Shown: in pieces, positions 1-9,655 of the stretch
How positions within the stretch are numbered: position 1 is the stretch's first letter
How the letters are laid out: every line of letters starts with the position of its first letter
Origin: DATDMG01 sp036518955
GTDB lineage: Bacteria > Actinomycetota > Actinomycetes > Actinomycetales > Kineosporiaceae
NCBI GenBank assembly: GCA_036518955.1
Contig: DATDMG010000535.1
Location: 1-20,091, forward strand
Reading direction: 5' to 3'
Length of the DNA: 20,091 bases
The notes under the pieces: model-generated
Told to the model about the DNA's origin: nothing
The model's input: only the letters and a program-made list of their open reading frames with translations
Databases searched by the model: none
Made by a program: the position numbers and the translations under genes

Positions 1-668
1 GCGGCCGCGGCGGGCGCGACGATGCGCCGCTGCTGCCGCGGCGAGAGCGTCCGGACTCCGGCGACGTCGCCGGCGAGCAGGACGGGCACCGTGGAACCGG
101 GGTCGAAGGTGCCGCTGAGCAGGAGCGGGTCCGCCCGGGCGACCCTGCCGACGACGACGAGACCGAGTGCCGGGTCGAGGCTGGGGCCGCCGACGCCCGG
201 CCCGGCCGCGCCCGGCCCGGCCGCGCCCTCCAGCTCCACCACCTCACAACGGCCGGGCAGGCACGAGCGCGGCGGCCGGCCCGCCACGAGACGGGTGACG
301 CCGTCCAGGTCGTCGGTCACCGCGAGCCGGAACGGCCGACCCGCCCGGTCTGCCAGCTCGCCGAACAGGATCTGCCGGCGGACGGGCCGATCGCCGAGCG
401 CGGCGAGGGCCACCCGGGCGGCGGCGTCGGCGTGGGCCTGCTGCGCGGCGTCCGGCAAGCCGCTGACAGAGACGATCACGCTGCGCTGGCCGGCCGGGAG
501 CTCCGCCACGCCGCGGCGGAGGGCGTCGGCGGCAGTGGCGCGGGCGATCGCGGGCGCCATCACCAGGGGCACCCCGGCGATCCCGACCACGAGCGCCACC
601 AACAGCCGGCGTGGGCCGGCATGACGGGCGCGACGCAGCAGCAGCTGGGCGATCAGCCTGACAGGCAC
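1..668 (-). CDS. FtsX-type ABC transporter permease, N-terminal part (runs off the window)
   Basis: This is an open minus-strand frame from a GTG at 668 to the left edge, 222 codons without a stop. GGAGG lies 4 nt before the GTG, and the in-frame stop just upstream leaves no other start. The N-terminus is basic, followed by one hydrophobic span at about residues 21-44 (LLVALVVGIAGVPLVMAPAI), then an extracytoplasmic stretch. That stretch contains RPPRSCLPGRCEVVELEG at about residues 130-147, a Cys pair motif I associate with large actinobacterial FtsX/MacB-like permeases, and then a LVVVGRVARADPLLLSG segment. The family role is the membrane subunit of an ABC transporter or lipoprotein-release-like system; the substrate is unknown. 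Two 15-bp repeats (196-225) encode a GPGAA duplication. The family call rests on remembered motif similarity. The C-terminal FtsX membrane domains would lie outside the window. Confidence 0.6.
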   Translation of the reverse strand, partial: MPVRLIAQLLLRRARHAGPRRLLVALVVGIAGVPLVMAPAIARATAADALRRGVAELPAGQRSVIVSVSGLPDAAQQAHADAAARVALAALGDRPVRRQILFGELADRAGRPFRLAVTDDLDGVTRLVAGRPPRSCLPGRCEVVELEGAAGPGAAGPGVGGPSLDPALGLVVVGRVARADPLLLSGTFDPGSTVPVLLAGDVAGVRTLSPRQQRRIVAPAAA

Positions 669-693
669 CGGACCTCCGGCAGACGCGGATGGG

Positions 694-721
694 TAACCGG
701 TAAACTACCAGTTGCCGGTTA
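694..721. promoter_or_regulatory. Dyad in the divergent promoter region (operator candidate)
   Basis: TAACCGG (694-700) is mirrored by CCGGTTA (715-721). A second, nested inverted repeat lies between them: AACT (703-706), ACC, AGTT (710-713). The element sits between the divergent permease and CGNR genes. It immediately precedes the -10-like hexamer of the CGNR gene, so a bound regulator could control both. The inverted repeats are directly visible; the operator role is inferred. Confidence 0.5.
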
Positions 722-730
722 GGTGCGGGC

Positions 731-745
731 TAGCATCGGCAGGTG
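731..745 (+). promoter_or_regulatory. -10 element and leaderless start of the CGNR gene
   Basis: TAGCAT (731-736, TAnnnT type) is followed by 6 nt and then the GTG at 743. No purine-rich ribosome-binding site precedes the GTG. This is the geometry expected when transcription starts at or beside the start codon, as is common in actinobacteria. No good -35 is seen at 16-19 nt. TTGCCG (712-717) is only 13 nt upstream. Confidence 0.5.
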
Positions 746-1372
746 TCGTCCCACCCCGTCGCCGGCATCCCGCTCCCGGACGCCGTGGGCGGCCACCCCG
801 CCCTGGACTTCTGCAACACCCGGGCCGCCTGGGGTGCGCAGCAGCCGAAGGAGTACCTGACCTCGCCGCTCGCCCTCGCCCTCTGGGCCTGGGACACCGG
901 ACTCGCTCCGGGGGGCTCCCCCGGTGGGGCCGGGCTGACGCCGACGACCGCCGAGGAGGTGGAGGCAGCGGTCCGGGCCCGGCCGGCCGAGGGTTCGGCG
1001 GCGCTGCGCAGGGCGCTGGCCCTGCGCGAAGCCATGTACCGATGCGCCCTCGGCCGCGGCGAGGCCTCGCACTGGCAGGTGGTCTCGCGCGAGGCCGTCG
1101 CCGCCCGGGCGGCGTCCACCCTGGTCACCGGGCCGACGGGTGCCCGCTGGGTTCTGGCCGACGGCGTCGGGCCGGCCCTGCTCGGCCTGCACGCCGCCGC
1201 CGGGTGCGCCGAGGACCTGCTCACCTCGCCGCTGATCACCTGCGTGGCGGCATGCCCCGGAGCGGGTTGCGGCTGGCTGTTCGCCGACCGGCGGCGGCGC
1301 CGGCGGTGGTGCTCGATGGCCCTGTGCGGCAACCGCGCCAAGGCCCGCCGCCACGCCGAGCGCCACCCGTAG
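743..1372 (+). CDS. ABATE / CGNR zinc-finger family protein
   Basis: This 209-residue protein has the two-part architecture of the ABATE/CGNR family. The N-terminal ABATE-type domain opens with GGHPALDFCNT (residues 17-26). The C-terminal zinc finger has Cys171, Cys176, Cys190 and Cys195 in the pattern CPGAGCGWLF...RRWCSMALCGNRAKARRH, where the CGNR signature is 195-198. These proteins are predicted nucleic-acid-binding stress-linked transcription factors, but direct functional evidence for the family is thin. The GTG at 743 matches the normal N-terminus length and fits a leaderless transcript. The gene is divergent from the permease and ends only 15 bp before the convergent clpB stop codon, with no visible terminator between them. 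The specific target genes are unknown. Confidence 0.88.
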   Translation: MSSHPVAGIPLPDAVGGHPALDFCNTRAAWGAQQPKEYLTSPLALALWAWDTGLAPGGSPGGAGLTPTTAEEVEAAVRARPAEGSAALRRALALREAMYRCALGRGEASHWQVVSREAVAARAASTLVTGPTGARWVLADGVGPALLGLHAAAGCAEDLLTSPLITCVAACPGAGCGWLFADRRRRRRWCSMALCGNRAKARRHAERHP

Positions 1373-1387
1373 TGATCACGCACCCGT

Positions 1388-4033
<2,646 letters not shown>

Positions 4034-4096
4034 GAACCGTTCCTTTGATCGGTCGTACCGGTGCTGAGTGCATCCTGACGCATGCTCTGCCTGCAC

Positions 4097-4122
4097 AACG
4101 TCAACGAAATTGAGTCTGTTCC
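4097..4122 (-). promoter_or_regulatory. SigR/SigH-like promoter of clpB
   Basis: Read on the minus strand, GGAAC (4122-4118) is followed by exactly 18 nt and then GTTG (from 4099). This fits the GGAA(T/C)-N18/19-GTT consensus of the SigR (Streptomyces) and SigH (Mycobacterium) ECF sigma factors, which control thiol-oxidative and heat stress. The -35 lies inside the HspR-type repeat. The match is short, so this remains a prediction. Confidence 0.55.
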
Positions 4123-4129
4123 ACTCAAC
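4109..4129. promoter_or_regulatory. HAIR element (HspR operator) of clpB
   Basis: TTGAGT (4110-4115), a 7-nt spacer and ACTCAA (4123-4128) form a perfect inverted repeat. It equals the HspR operator consensus CTTGAGT-N7-ACTCAAG except for its outermost base pair. It lies about 75 bp upstream of the clpB start codon and overlaps the putative -35. An HspR gene is in this window (7282-7782), so HspR repression of clpB is a strong inference. Confidence 0.88.
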
Positions 4130-4188
4130 CTTGGGTGCGACGCAGCCCTGGTCGGGCCGAGCACTGCCCGCCACCCCGAGCGGCTCGC

Positions 4189-4203
4189 TACCGTTCGACT
4201 ATG
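4189..4203 (+). promoter_or_regulatory. -10 element and leaderless start of the septum-formation-domain gene
   Basis: TACCGT (4189-4194) precedes the ATG at 4201 by 6 nt, and no Shine-Dalgarno-like purine tract is present. CTGCCC (4164-4169) is a weak -35 at a 19-nt spacing. This favours the ATG at 4201 over the upstream in-frame GTG at 4135, which would overlap the promoter. Confidence 0.55.
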
Positions 4204-5319
4204 ACGAGCGAGCCTCCGCGGGGGGAAGGCGGCCCACCCCCCATCCGCACCCCACCGCCGGGAGCGCCACCGGAGCGGCCCGGACAGGCCCGGCCGGCAC
4301 CCCACCAGCCGCCGGGCAGCCCGTACCAGCAGGGTCCGGGGAATCCGTACGAGTTGCCTCCGCCACCGACCGAGCAGCCTGCGCACCACGCAAGCCCGCA
4401 GCCGTCGTACCCGCCCCCGCCGCCGTCGTACCCGCCCCCGCCGCCGTACCCGGGCGGTGCGGCGCAGCAGTACGCGCCCGGGACCGCTGGATACCCACCG
4501 CAGCAGGGCGCGGGGCCGACCTCGTACCCACCGCAGCTCGGCTATCCGTCCGCCCCGCCGGGTTACCCGTCACCCCAGCCGGGGTACCCGCCCGGGCAGC
4601 CGGGCCATCCGGGGGTACGGCCCAGCTTCGACGGCCCGTTGCCCGAAGCGCCGCCCGACAACCCGCCGCTGCAGTGGGGCGCTCCCCTCTCGGCCGCGGC
4701 GCCCGCCCCCTCGGCCCCCGCGCCGCCGCCCCTCAGCAAACTCGCCGTCGCCACCCTGGTCGTCGGCGTGATCGGCGGCGTCGGCCTGTCCCTGCTCCTC
4801 GGGCTCGTCGCACTGCTGCGGCTCCGCCGCACCCGCAAGCGCGGCGCGGCGCTCGCCGTGATCGGCATGATCGCCGGGACGGCGTGGGGAGCCCTCGGCG
4901 CCTACGTCTACCTCGACGTGCTCAGCAAGCCGGTCGCCCGGGACGCGAAGGGGGTCGTCGTCCGGCGCGGTGAGGTCCTGGTGACGACTCTGCGCACCGG
5001 CGACTGCATCGAGGCGTTCTCGACGACGAACGTCGAGAAGGTGGTGACGGTCGTGCCGTGCACGGCCAACCACGACGCGGAGGTCTACTACACCTTGACC
5101 GCCAGCGGCGGGAAGACCTACCCGGGGGACAAGGCCGTGACCGACGAGGCCACCGCCCAGTGCGTGGCGAAGGCGAAGACAGCGATCCGACCTGCCGACC
5201 TGAAGACGGCGAAGATCGCGTTCCTGAAGCCGGTCGCGGCGAGCTGGACCACGGGCCAGAAGCAGGTCACCTGCGTGGCCAAGCTCCCGGCGCCGCTGGG
5301 ACGTTCGGTGCGCACCTGA
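4201..5319 (+). CDS. Proline-rich membrane protein with DUF4190-like and septum-formation domains
   Basis: This 372-residue protein has three parts. Residues 1-177 are a disordered cytoplasmic region very rich in Pro, Tyr, Gly and Gln, with a tandem SYPPPPP repeat. Residues 178-245 hold two membrane spans (VATLVVGVIGGVGLSLLLGL and a second ending near LGAYVYLDVL), resembling DUF4190. Residues about 260-368 form an extracytoplasmic domain beginning LRTGDCIEAF and containing VVPCTANHDAEVYY and ATAQCV, which matches the actinobacterial Septum_form family. Its cysteines could form disulfides. The Septum_form name comes from family annotation; the molecular role is not well established. The gene is divergent from clpB. 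The start at 4201 is chosen from the leaderless -10 arrangement and because the Pro-rich tail begins there. Confidence 0.85.
   Translation: MTSEPPRGEGGPPPIRTPPPGAPPERPGQARPAPHQPPGSPYQQGPGNPYELPPPPTEQPAHHASPQPSYPPPPPSYPPPPPYPGGAAQQYAPGTAGYPPQQGAGPTSYPPQLGYPSAPPGYPSPQPGYPPGQPGHPGVRPSFDGPLPEAPPDNPPLQWGAPLSAAAPAPSAPAPPPLSKLAVATLVVGVIGGVGLSLLLGLVALLRLRRTRKRGAALAVIGMIAGTAWGALGAYVYLDVLSKPVARDAKGVVVRRGEVLVTTLRTGDCIEAFSTTNVEKVVTVVPCTANHDAEVYYTLTASGGKTYPGDKAVTDEATAQCVAKAKTAIRPADLKTAKIAFLKPVAASWTTGQKQVTCVAKLPAPLGRSVRT
4405..4446 (+). repeat. 21-bp tandem repeat encoding SYPPPPP
   Basis: Two exact 21-bp units (4405-4425 and 4426-4446) encode SYPPPPP twice and are followed by a partial third copy beginning TACCCG. 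The repeat lies inside the disordered proline-rich tail, so a gain or loss of units would keep the frame. Confidence 0.9.
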
Positions 5320-5345
5320 CGCCCCGCGCCACCGGCCCCGAGGAG

Positions 5346-5372
5346 CCCGCGGACCCCTGACCCGCGGACCCC
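5346..5372. repeat. 12-bp direct repeat between two convergent genes
   Basis: CCCGCGGACCCC occurs at 5346-5357 and again at 5361-5372. It lies in the 56-bp gap between the stop codons of the convergent septum-formation-domain and HTH genes. No function is evident, and no clear terminator hairpin is seen in this gap. Confidence 0.75.
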
Positions 5373-5375
5373 CGA

Positions 5376-7163
5376 TCAGCCCGAGTACACCGCGAAGGCC
5401 GGCTCGCCGGTCACCTGGAGCGGCTCGCCCTTCCCCACCGGGACCTCGCTGCCATCCAGCCTGCGGGACACCCCGTCCGCCCGGGCCGCGACCGTGGCGG
5501 TGCCGCTCGACGTCCAGAGCAGCTCGGCGTCGTCCTCGGTCCGGGTCCCCCGGTTGCTGACCTTGAAGCGGCAGTGGTAAGTGTCGGCGGGCAGGCCGTC
5601 GTCGGTTCCGTGGCCGCAGGCGTAGACCTTGGCGATGAGCATCCACTCCTCGAGGCGAGCCAGGTACTGGGCGGCGGTGGTCGGTGGCCCTCCCTCGGCC
5701 TGCAGCACGATCGGGATCTTGCGGCCACCCCAGTTGTAGAAGTACATCCGCTCGTAGCGGGCGTACAGGGTGACGAGGAACAGCCGGACGGCGTAGTCCC
5801 GGGCCGTGACCTCGTCGAGCGCGGTGGCCGTGGCGATCCGGTAGGTGGTGCCGGTGCTCCAGATCGGCAGGCTGACGGCGGCGTCGTGAAAGGTCTTGTC
5901 AATCATGGTGGTGAGCTCGAGGATCGTCTCCGGCGGCAGCCCGAAGTTCTTCGGGAACAGCTTCACCCCCGCCACGTCGCAGTGGCGGTAGCCGCCGAGC
6001 GCGGCGAACCTCGTCAGGAACTCGCGGGAATCGGCGTCCCACAGCTCGCCCATCGACGGACAGACGATCTTCGCATCCGGATCGGTCCGGCTCAGGATCC
6101 CGGCGGCGCGGTCCGTCATGGTCACCAACGTCTCGGCGCTGCCGAGGTAGTACTGCGGGGAGGGCGCGAGCACCCACAGCTCGTACGCCTGGATATGACC
6201 GGCGTACCGGGTGGCGAGCTCGGTCACGAACGTGTCCCAGTCGGCCAGGTCGGTCGGCGGGGTGGCCCGGGAACCGTCCCGGTACGGCGTCGGCGGGCCG
6301 TCCGGGCTCGCCCAGCCGGGTGTGCCGCCCAGGGTGAAGAGGACCGGCAACCCCTTCCGCCGGGCCCCGTCCACGAGCCGGTCGAGGGTGCTCCACTGGA
6401 AGTGGCCGCGGGACGGTTCGAGCAGCGCCCACGTCGTGCCGCTGTCCCACAGCCGGACGGCGCCTACCGGGAAGGACGGCATGGTGCCGGTCGTGCTGTT
6501 CATGGTCACACCGAAGAAGTCGGGCGACACCCGCCTGGGGGTGCTCTGCCAGGTCGGTCCGAGAACCCTCTGCGGCGGCCCCGGATGCCCCCACGGCTGG
6601 TCGGACCCCGTCGGCCCGTACCACCGGACCACGAAGTAGACCGCCACCAGGGTGACGGTGAGCGCCCAGACGGCGAGGAGCCAGGGCCGGCCGCGCGCGG
6701 GCAGCGAGGTCGGGTGCGACTCCAGGACGACCGGCTCGGGCACCCGCCCCGGCGCCGGACCGCTGCCGGCAGGCTCGAACACCGGCGTGCGCTCAGCGGG
6801 CCGAACGCCGGCCGGCGCCGTGCCCTCGGCCGGCTCCGGAGCCGGCTCCTGCGCCGCGGCGTCGGCCGCGGCACCGTTCTCCGCGGGAGCGTCGGTGGCC
6901 ACGGCCCGGGTGCGAACGTCGGTCGCGGCCGACCACAGCCGGAACAGTTCGGCGAGCTCGGCCCGGCTCGCACCGCAGGCCTCACCCAACGCCTCCAGCG
7001 GGGCGAACGACTCGGGCAGGCTCTGGCCGTTGCAGTACCGGTGGACCGTCGAACGGCTGAGGCCGCTACGCCGGGCGAGCCCCTCGAAGGTCCGGCCGGA
7101 GCGGCGCTTCCACTCCTGCAACAGGGACGCCACTGCCCCGGCGTCCGATGCGCGCGTGTCCAT
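5376..7163 (-). CDS. Transmembrane XRE-type HTH protein with a degenerate glycoside-hydrolase-like extracytoplasmic domain
   Basis: This is a 595-residue protein. Residues 11-75 form an XRE/Cro-type helix-turn-helix (FEGLARRSGLSRSTVHRYCNG is the recognition part). Residues 80-158 are an Ala/Pro/Glu-rich linker. Residues 160-180 are one membrane span (WLLAVWALTVTLVAVYFVV). Residues about 215-515 resemble a GH39/clan-A TIM barrel: FGVTMNS at the start, LFTLGGTPGWASP, AYELW, DPDAKIVCPSM and PIWSTG. Residues 520-595 look like a small beta domain. The strand-4 motif that normally reads WNEPN is WVLAP here (330-334). The strand-7 motif that normally ends in a catalytic Glu reads PIWSTG (433-438). 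Both catalytic glutamates therefore appear to be absent. The topology predicts a cytoplasmic DNA-binding part and an outside sugar-binding part. GGAG about 7 nt upstream supports the ATG at 7163. The GH assignment is motif-based. Confidence 0.8.
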   Translation of the reverse strand: MDTRASDAGAVASLLQEWKRRSGRTFEGLARRSGLSRSTVHRYCNGQSLPESFAPLEALGEACGASRAELAELFRLWSAATDVRTRAVATDAPAENGAAADAAAQEPAPEPAEGTAPAGVRPAERTPVFEPAGSGPAPGRVPEPVVLESHPTSLPARGRPWLLAVWALTVTLVAVYFVVRWYGPTGSDQPWGHPGPPQRVLGPTWQSTPRRVSPDFFGVTMNSTTGTMPSFPVGAVRLWDSGTTWALLEPSRGHFQWSTLDRLVDGARRKGLPVLFTLGGTPGWASPDGPPTPYRDGSRATPPTDLADWDTFVTELATRYAGHIQAYELWVLAPSPQYYLGSAETLVTMTDRAAGILSRTDPDAKIVCPSMGELWDADSREFLTRFAALGGYRHCDVAGVKLFPKNFGLPPETILELTTMIDKTFHDAAVSLPIWSTGTTYRIATATALDEVTARDYAVRLFLVTLYARYERMYFYNWGGRKIPIVLQAEGGPPTTAAQYLARLEEWMLIAKVYACGHGTDDGLPADTYHCRFKVSNRGTRTEDDAELLWTSSGTATVAARADGVSRRLDGSEVPVGKGEPLQVTGEPAFAVYSG

Positions 7164-7281
7164 CCCGTGCTCCCCGAAGCGACGACGACGGCACCCTACT
7201 AGGCCGGGTCGAACGGGACGGCGAACACCGCCAAGCCCGGTCCGTCACGCTCCCGGGCGGGCGTGGACGCACCGGCGGACG

Positions 7282-7782
7282 TCACGCACGGCGGACCGGT
7301 CGCCACACGACGAGAGCACCCGTGGACGTCCGCTCCGGGCGGCGGCCCGGCCGGACGGCGACGATCCCACCCGTCGGGTCGGCCGCGAACACCCGGCGGC
7401 CGGAGGAGAGCCGCTCATGCGCCGCCGCCAACTCGGCGGTGAGGCGCTGCACGTGCTCCCGGAGGCGTTCGTTCTCCAGCTCGAGCTCGAGGATCCGCTT
7501 GATGCCCGCGAGGTTGACCCCCTCCTCCTGGGAGAGGCGCTGCACCTCCCGCAGCACGGCGACGTCCCGGGCCGAGTACCGCCGCCCCCGGCCGGCCGTC
7601 CGACCAGGGCTGACCAACCCCATCCGGTCGTACTGCCGGAGGGTCTGCGGGTGCATACCGGCAAGCTGCGCGGCCACCGAGATCACGAATACCGGGGTGT
7701 TCTCGTCCATCTGGAGTTCGGCGACGAAACGGACACCGCCGACCCCGGCAGGCCCGCCCCTGTTCCCCTCACCGGCGGCCAT
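7282..7782 (-). CDS. hspR: Heat-shock repressor HspR (MerR family)
   Basis: This 166-residue protein has the HspR core at residues 30-100: PVFVISVAAQLAGMHPQTLR, then YDRMGLVSPGRTAGRGRRYS and the INLAGIKRI-like helix (VNLAGIKRILELE). A coiled coil follows (about 98-125). HspR binds HAIR repeats and represses chaperone genes, and DnaK acts as its co-repressor in Streptomyces. The start chosen is the ATG at 7782, which has GGAG 6 nt upstream and overlaps the end of dnaJ by 14 nt. A second ATG at 7710 lies closer to the conserved core but has no ribosome-binding site. It is the last gene of the operon, so the repressor is made with its own targets (feedback). The Arg-rich C-terminal tail (about 129-166) is poorly conserved. 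Confidence 0.95.
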   Translation of the reverse strand: MAAGEGNRGGPAGVGGVRFVAELQMDENTPVFVISVAAQLAGMHPQTLRQYDRMGLVSPGRTAGRGRRYSARDVAVLREVQRLSQEEGVNLAGIKRILELELENERLREHVQRLTAELAAAHERLSSGRRVFAADPTGGIVAVRPGRRPERTSTGALVVWRPVRRA

Positions 7783-8803
7783 CACCGGCTCCCGCGGGAT
7801 CGCGTCGCGACCGGGCGAACAACTCGGCCCGCGGGTCCTCGCCGGCGGTGGCTTCGGCGAAGGCCTCCAGGGCCTGCCGGGCCGCGCCGTCCACCCGCAG
7901 CGGCGTCTCCACGTGCACGGTGACGAGCAGGTCACCGGTGCGTTTGGGGGTGCGTACCCCGCGCCCCCGGACCCGCAGGGTGCGGCCGGAGCGGGTGCCG
8001 GCCGGGACCTTCATCCGGACCGGCGGCCCCTCCAGGGTCGGCACGTCGATCTGCGCGCCGAAGACCGCCTCGGGAAAGGTGATCGGCACGGTGACCTTGA
8101 GATCCGCGCCGTCCAGGGTGAACACCGAGTGCGGCTCCACGTGGACGGTGACGAACAGGTCCCCGGGCTCCCCGCCCGGGTCGCCCGGCCGGCCCCTGCC
8201 GCGCAGGCGCACCTTCTGGCCGTCGCGGACGCCCGCGGGGATGCGGGCGTCGACGGTGCGGTTGCCGCCCCGCGCGTCCGGCACCCGGACGGTGAGCTGG
8301 GCACCCTCCACCGCCTGTCGGAAGGTCAGGTCCACGTCGGCGGTGAGATCCTCACCCCGACGCGGCCCCCGCGGCGCACCGTACCCACCCGTGCCGGCGC
8401 TGCTGCCGAAGAGCCCGCCGAGCAGGTCCTCGAAGCCGGCCGGACCGGCGCCACCATTGGTGGTGAACCGCACGTTGCCGCGCGGGCTGCCGCCGAACAG
8501 GCCGCCCAGCAGGTCCTCGAACCCGGCACCGCCACCCGGGCCCCCGGCGGTGAACCGGGCACCACCACGGGCCATCGCCCGGACGGCGTCGTACTGCTGC
8601 CGCTGCTCCGGATCCGCGAGGACCGCGTACGCCTCGCCGACCTCCTTGAACCGCCGCTCGGAGGCGGGGTCGCCGGCGTTCGCGTCCGGGTGGTACTGCC
8701 GGGCCAGCTTGCGGTACGCCTTCTTGATCGCGTCCTGACCGGCGTCGGCGGGCACGCCGAGGATCGCGTAGAAGTCCTTCTCGAACCAGTCCTGACTGGC
8801 CAT
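7769..8803 (-). CDS. dnaJ: DnaJ-type co-chaperone lacking the zinc finger
   Basis: This 344-residue Hsp40 stimulates DnaK ATPase and delivers clients. The J-domain (about 10-75) has the essential HPD at 38-40. A Gly/Phe-rich linker carries GFEDLLGGLFG twice. Two beta-rich C-terminal substrate-binding domains follow (from about 145, starting EDLTADVDLTF). The usual zinc-binding domain with four CxxCxGxG motifs is missing, and the protein has no cysteine at all. This is therefore a type B (CbpA-like) architecture in the operon position where a type A DnaJ is usual. The ATG at 8803 has AGGA 6 nt upstream and lies 27 nt after the grpE stop. dnaJ overlaps hspR. The gene looks intact, with no frameshift at the missing domain. 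Confidence 0.93.
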   Translation of the reverse strand: MASQDWFEKDFYAILGVPADAGQDAIKKAYRKLARQYHPDANAGDPASERRFKEVGEAYAVLADPEQRQQYDAVRAMARGGARFTAGGPGGGAGFEDLLGGLFGGSPRGNVRFTTNGGAGPAGFEDLLGGLFGSSAGTGGYGAPRGPRRGEDLTADVDLTFRQAVEGAQLTVRVPDARGGNRTVDARIPAGVRDGQKVRLRGRGRPGDPGGEPGDLFVTVHVEPHSVFTLDGADLKVTVPITFPEAVFGAQIDVPTLEGPPVRMKVPAGTRSGRTLRVRGRGVRTPKRTGDLLVTVHVETPLRVDGAARQALEAFAEATAGEDPRAELFARSRRDPAGAGDGRR

Positions 8804-8830
8804 GGCGTCCTGACTCTCTCGCCGGAGGCG

Positions 8831-9655
8831 TTACTGCGGATCCGCGACCGCGACCCGGGCCGCTCTCAGCACCCGCTCCCCGGCACGGTAACCGGGTTGC
8901 AGGATCTGGACGACCGTGGGCTCGGTGGTGCCCTCCGCGAGCTCCGCCTGGGTGTGCAGCAGAGCCTCGTGGATCTTGGGGTCGAACGCCTCGCCGGGCT
9001 CGCCGTACCGCACCAGGCCGAACCGGACCAAGGTGGCCTCCAGCTTCTCGGCGATCGCGGCGAAGGGCCCGCTCACCAGGTCACCGTGCTGGCGTGCCAG
9101 GTGGACGTCGTCCAGAACGGGCAGCAGTGCCTCCAGCACCGAGGCCACCGCCACATCCCGGGCGACGTCGCGGTCGCGGTCGACCCGGCGCCGGTAGTTG
9201 ACGAACTCGGCCTGCAGCCGTTGCAGGTCGAGCAGACGCTCGTCCGCCACCGCCCGGGCCGCCTCCAGCTCCGCCAGGTGCCCGGCTGCCGGAGCGGTCG
9301 CCCCGCCGTCGGTCGCGCCGAGGTCGACCTGCTGCTGCCCGGTCTCCGCGGCGCTCGGTTCGGTCGCCGAGTAGGCCGCGCGGACCTGGCCGGTCTGCGG
9401 GTCGAGCCGGCGCTTGTCGCGGACGACCGGACCGCCGGGCTCCTCCCCACCTGCCGGGTACCGGGCTCCGGACCCCCGCGCGGACTCCGGCGCCGGCTCA
9501 GGGCGGATCTGGTCCGCCGGAGTCGGTCCGGTCGCCTCAGGCTCCGGGCGCGTGGTCGTCTCCGTCCCCCTGCCGTCCGTCACGTCATCCCTCTCCAAGC
9601 CGTCCACCACTTCGGTGCCCGAGCGGCCGTGACGGGCCGACATCGGTTCGGCCAT
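8831..9655 (-). CDS. grpE: Nucleotide exchange factor GrpE
   Basis: This 274-residue protein exchanges ADP for ATP on DnaK. The GrpE core starts near residue 118. It comprises the long helix (LLDLQRLQAEFVNYRRRVDRD), ASVLEALLPVLDDVHLARQH, and the C-terminal beta wing (FGLVRYGEPGEAFDPKIHEAL ... TVVQILQPGYRAGERVLRAARVAV). About 115 N-terminal residues are Pro/Glu/Thr-rich and look disordered, longer than in most GrpE proteins. The ATG at 9655 shares one base with the dnaK stop (TGATG) and has GAGGG 7 nt upstream. A GTG one codon earlier (9658) would give a 4-nt GTGA overlap. Either start implies translational coupling to dnaK. Confidence 0.95.
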   Translation of the reverse strand: MAEPMSARHGRSGTEVVDGLERDDVTDGRGTETTTRPEPEATGPTPADQIRPEPAPESARGSGARYPAGGEEPGGPVVRDKRRLDPQTGQVRAAYSATEPSAAETGQQQVDLGATDGGATAPAAGHLAELEAARAVADERLLDLQRLQAEFVNYRRRVDRDRDVARDVAVASVLEALLPVLDDVHLARQHGDLVSGPFAAIAEKLEATLVRFGLVRYGEPGEAFDPKIHEALLHTQAELAEGTTEPTVVQILQPGYRAGERVLRAARVAVADPQ

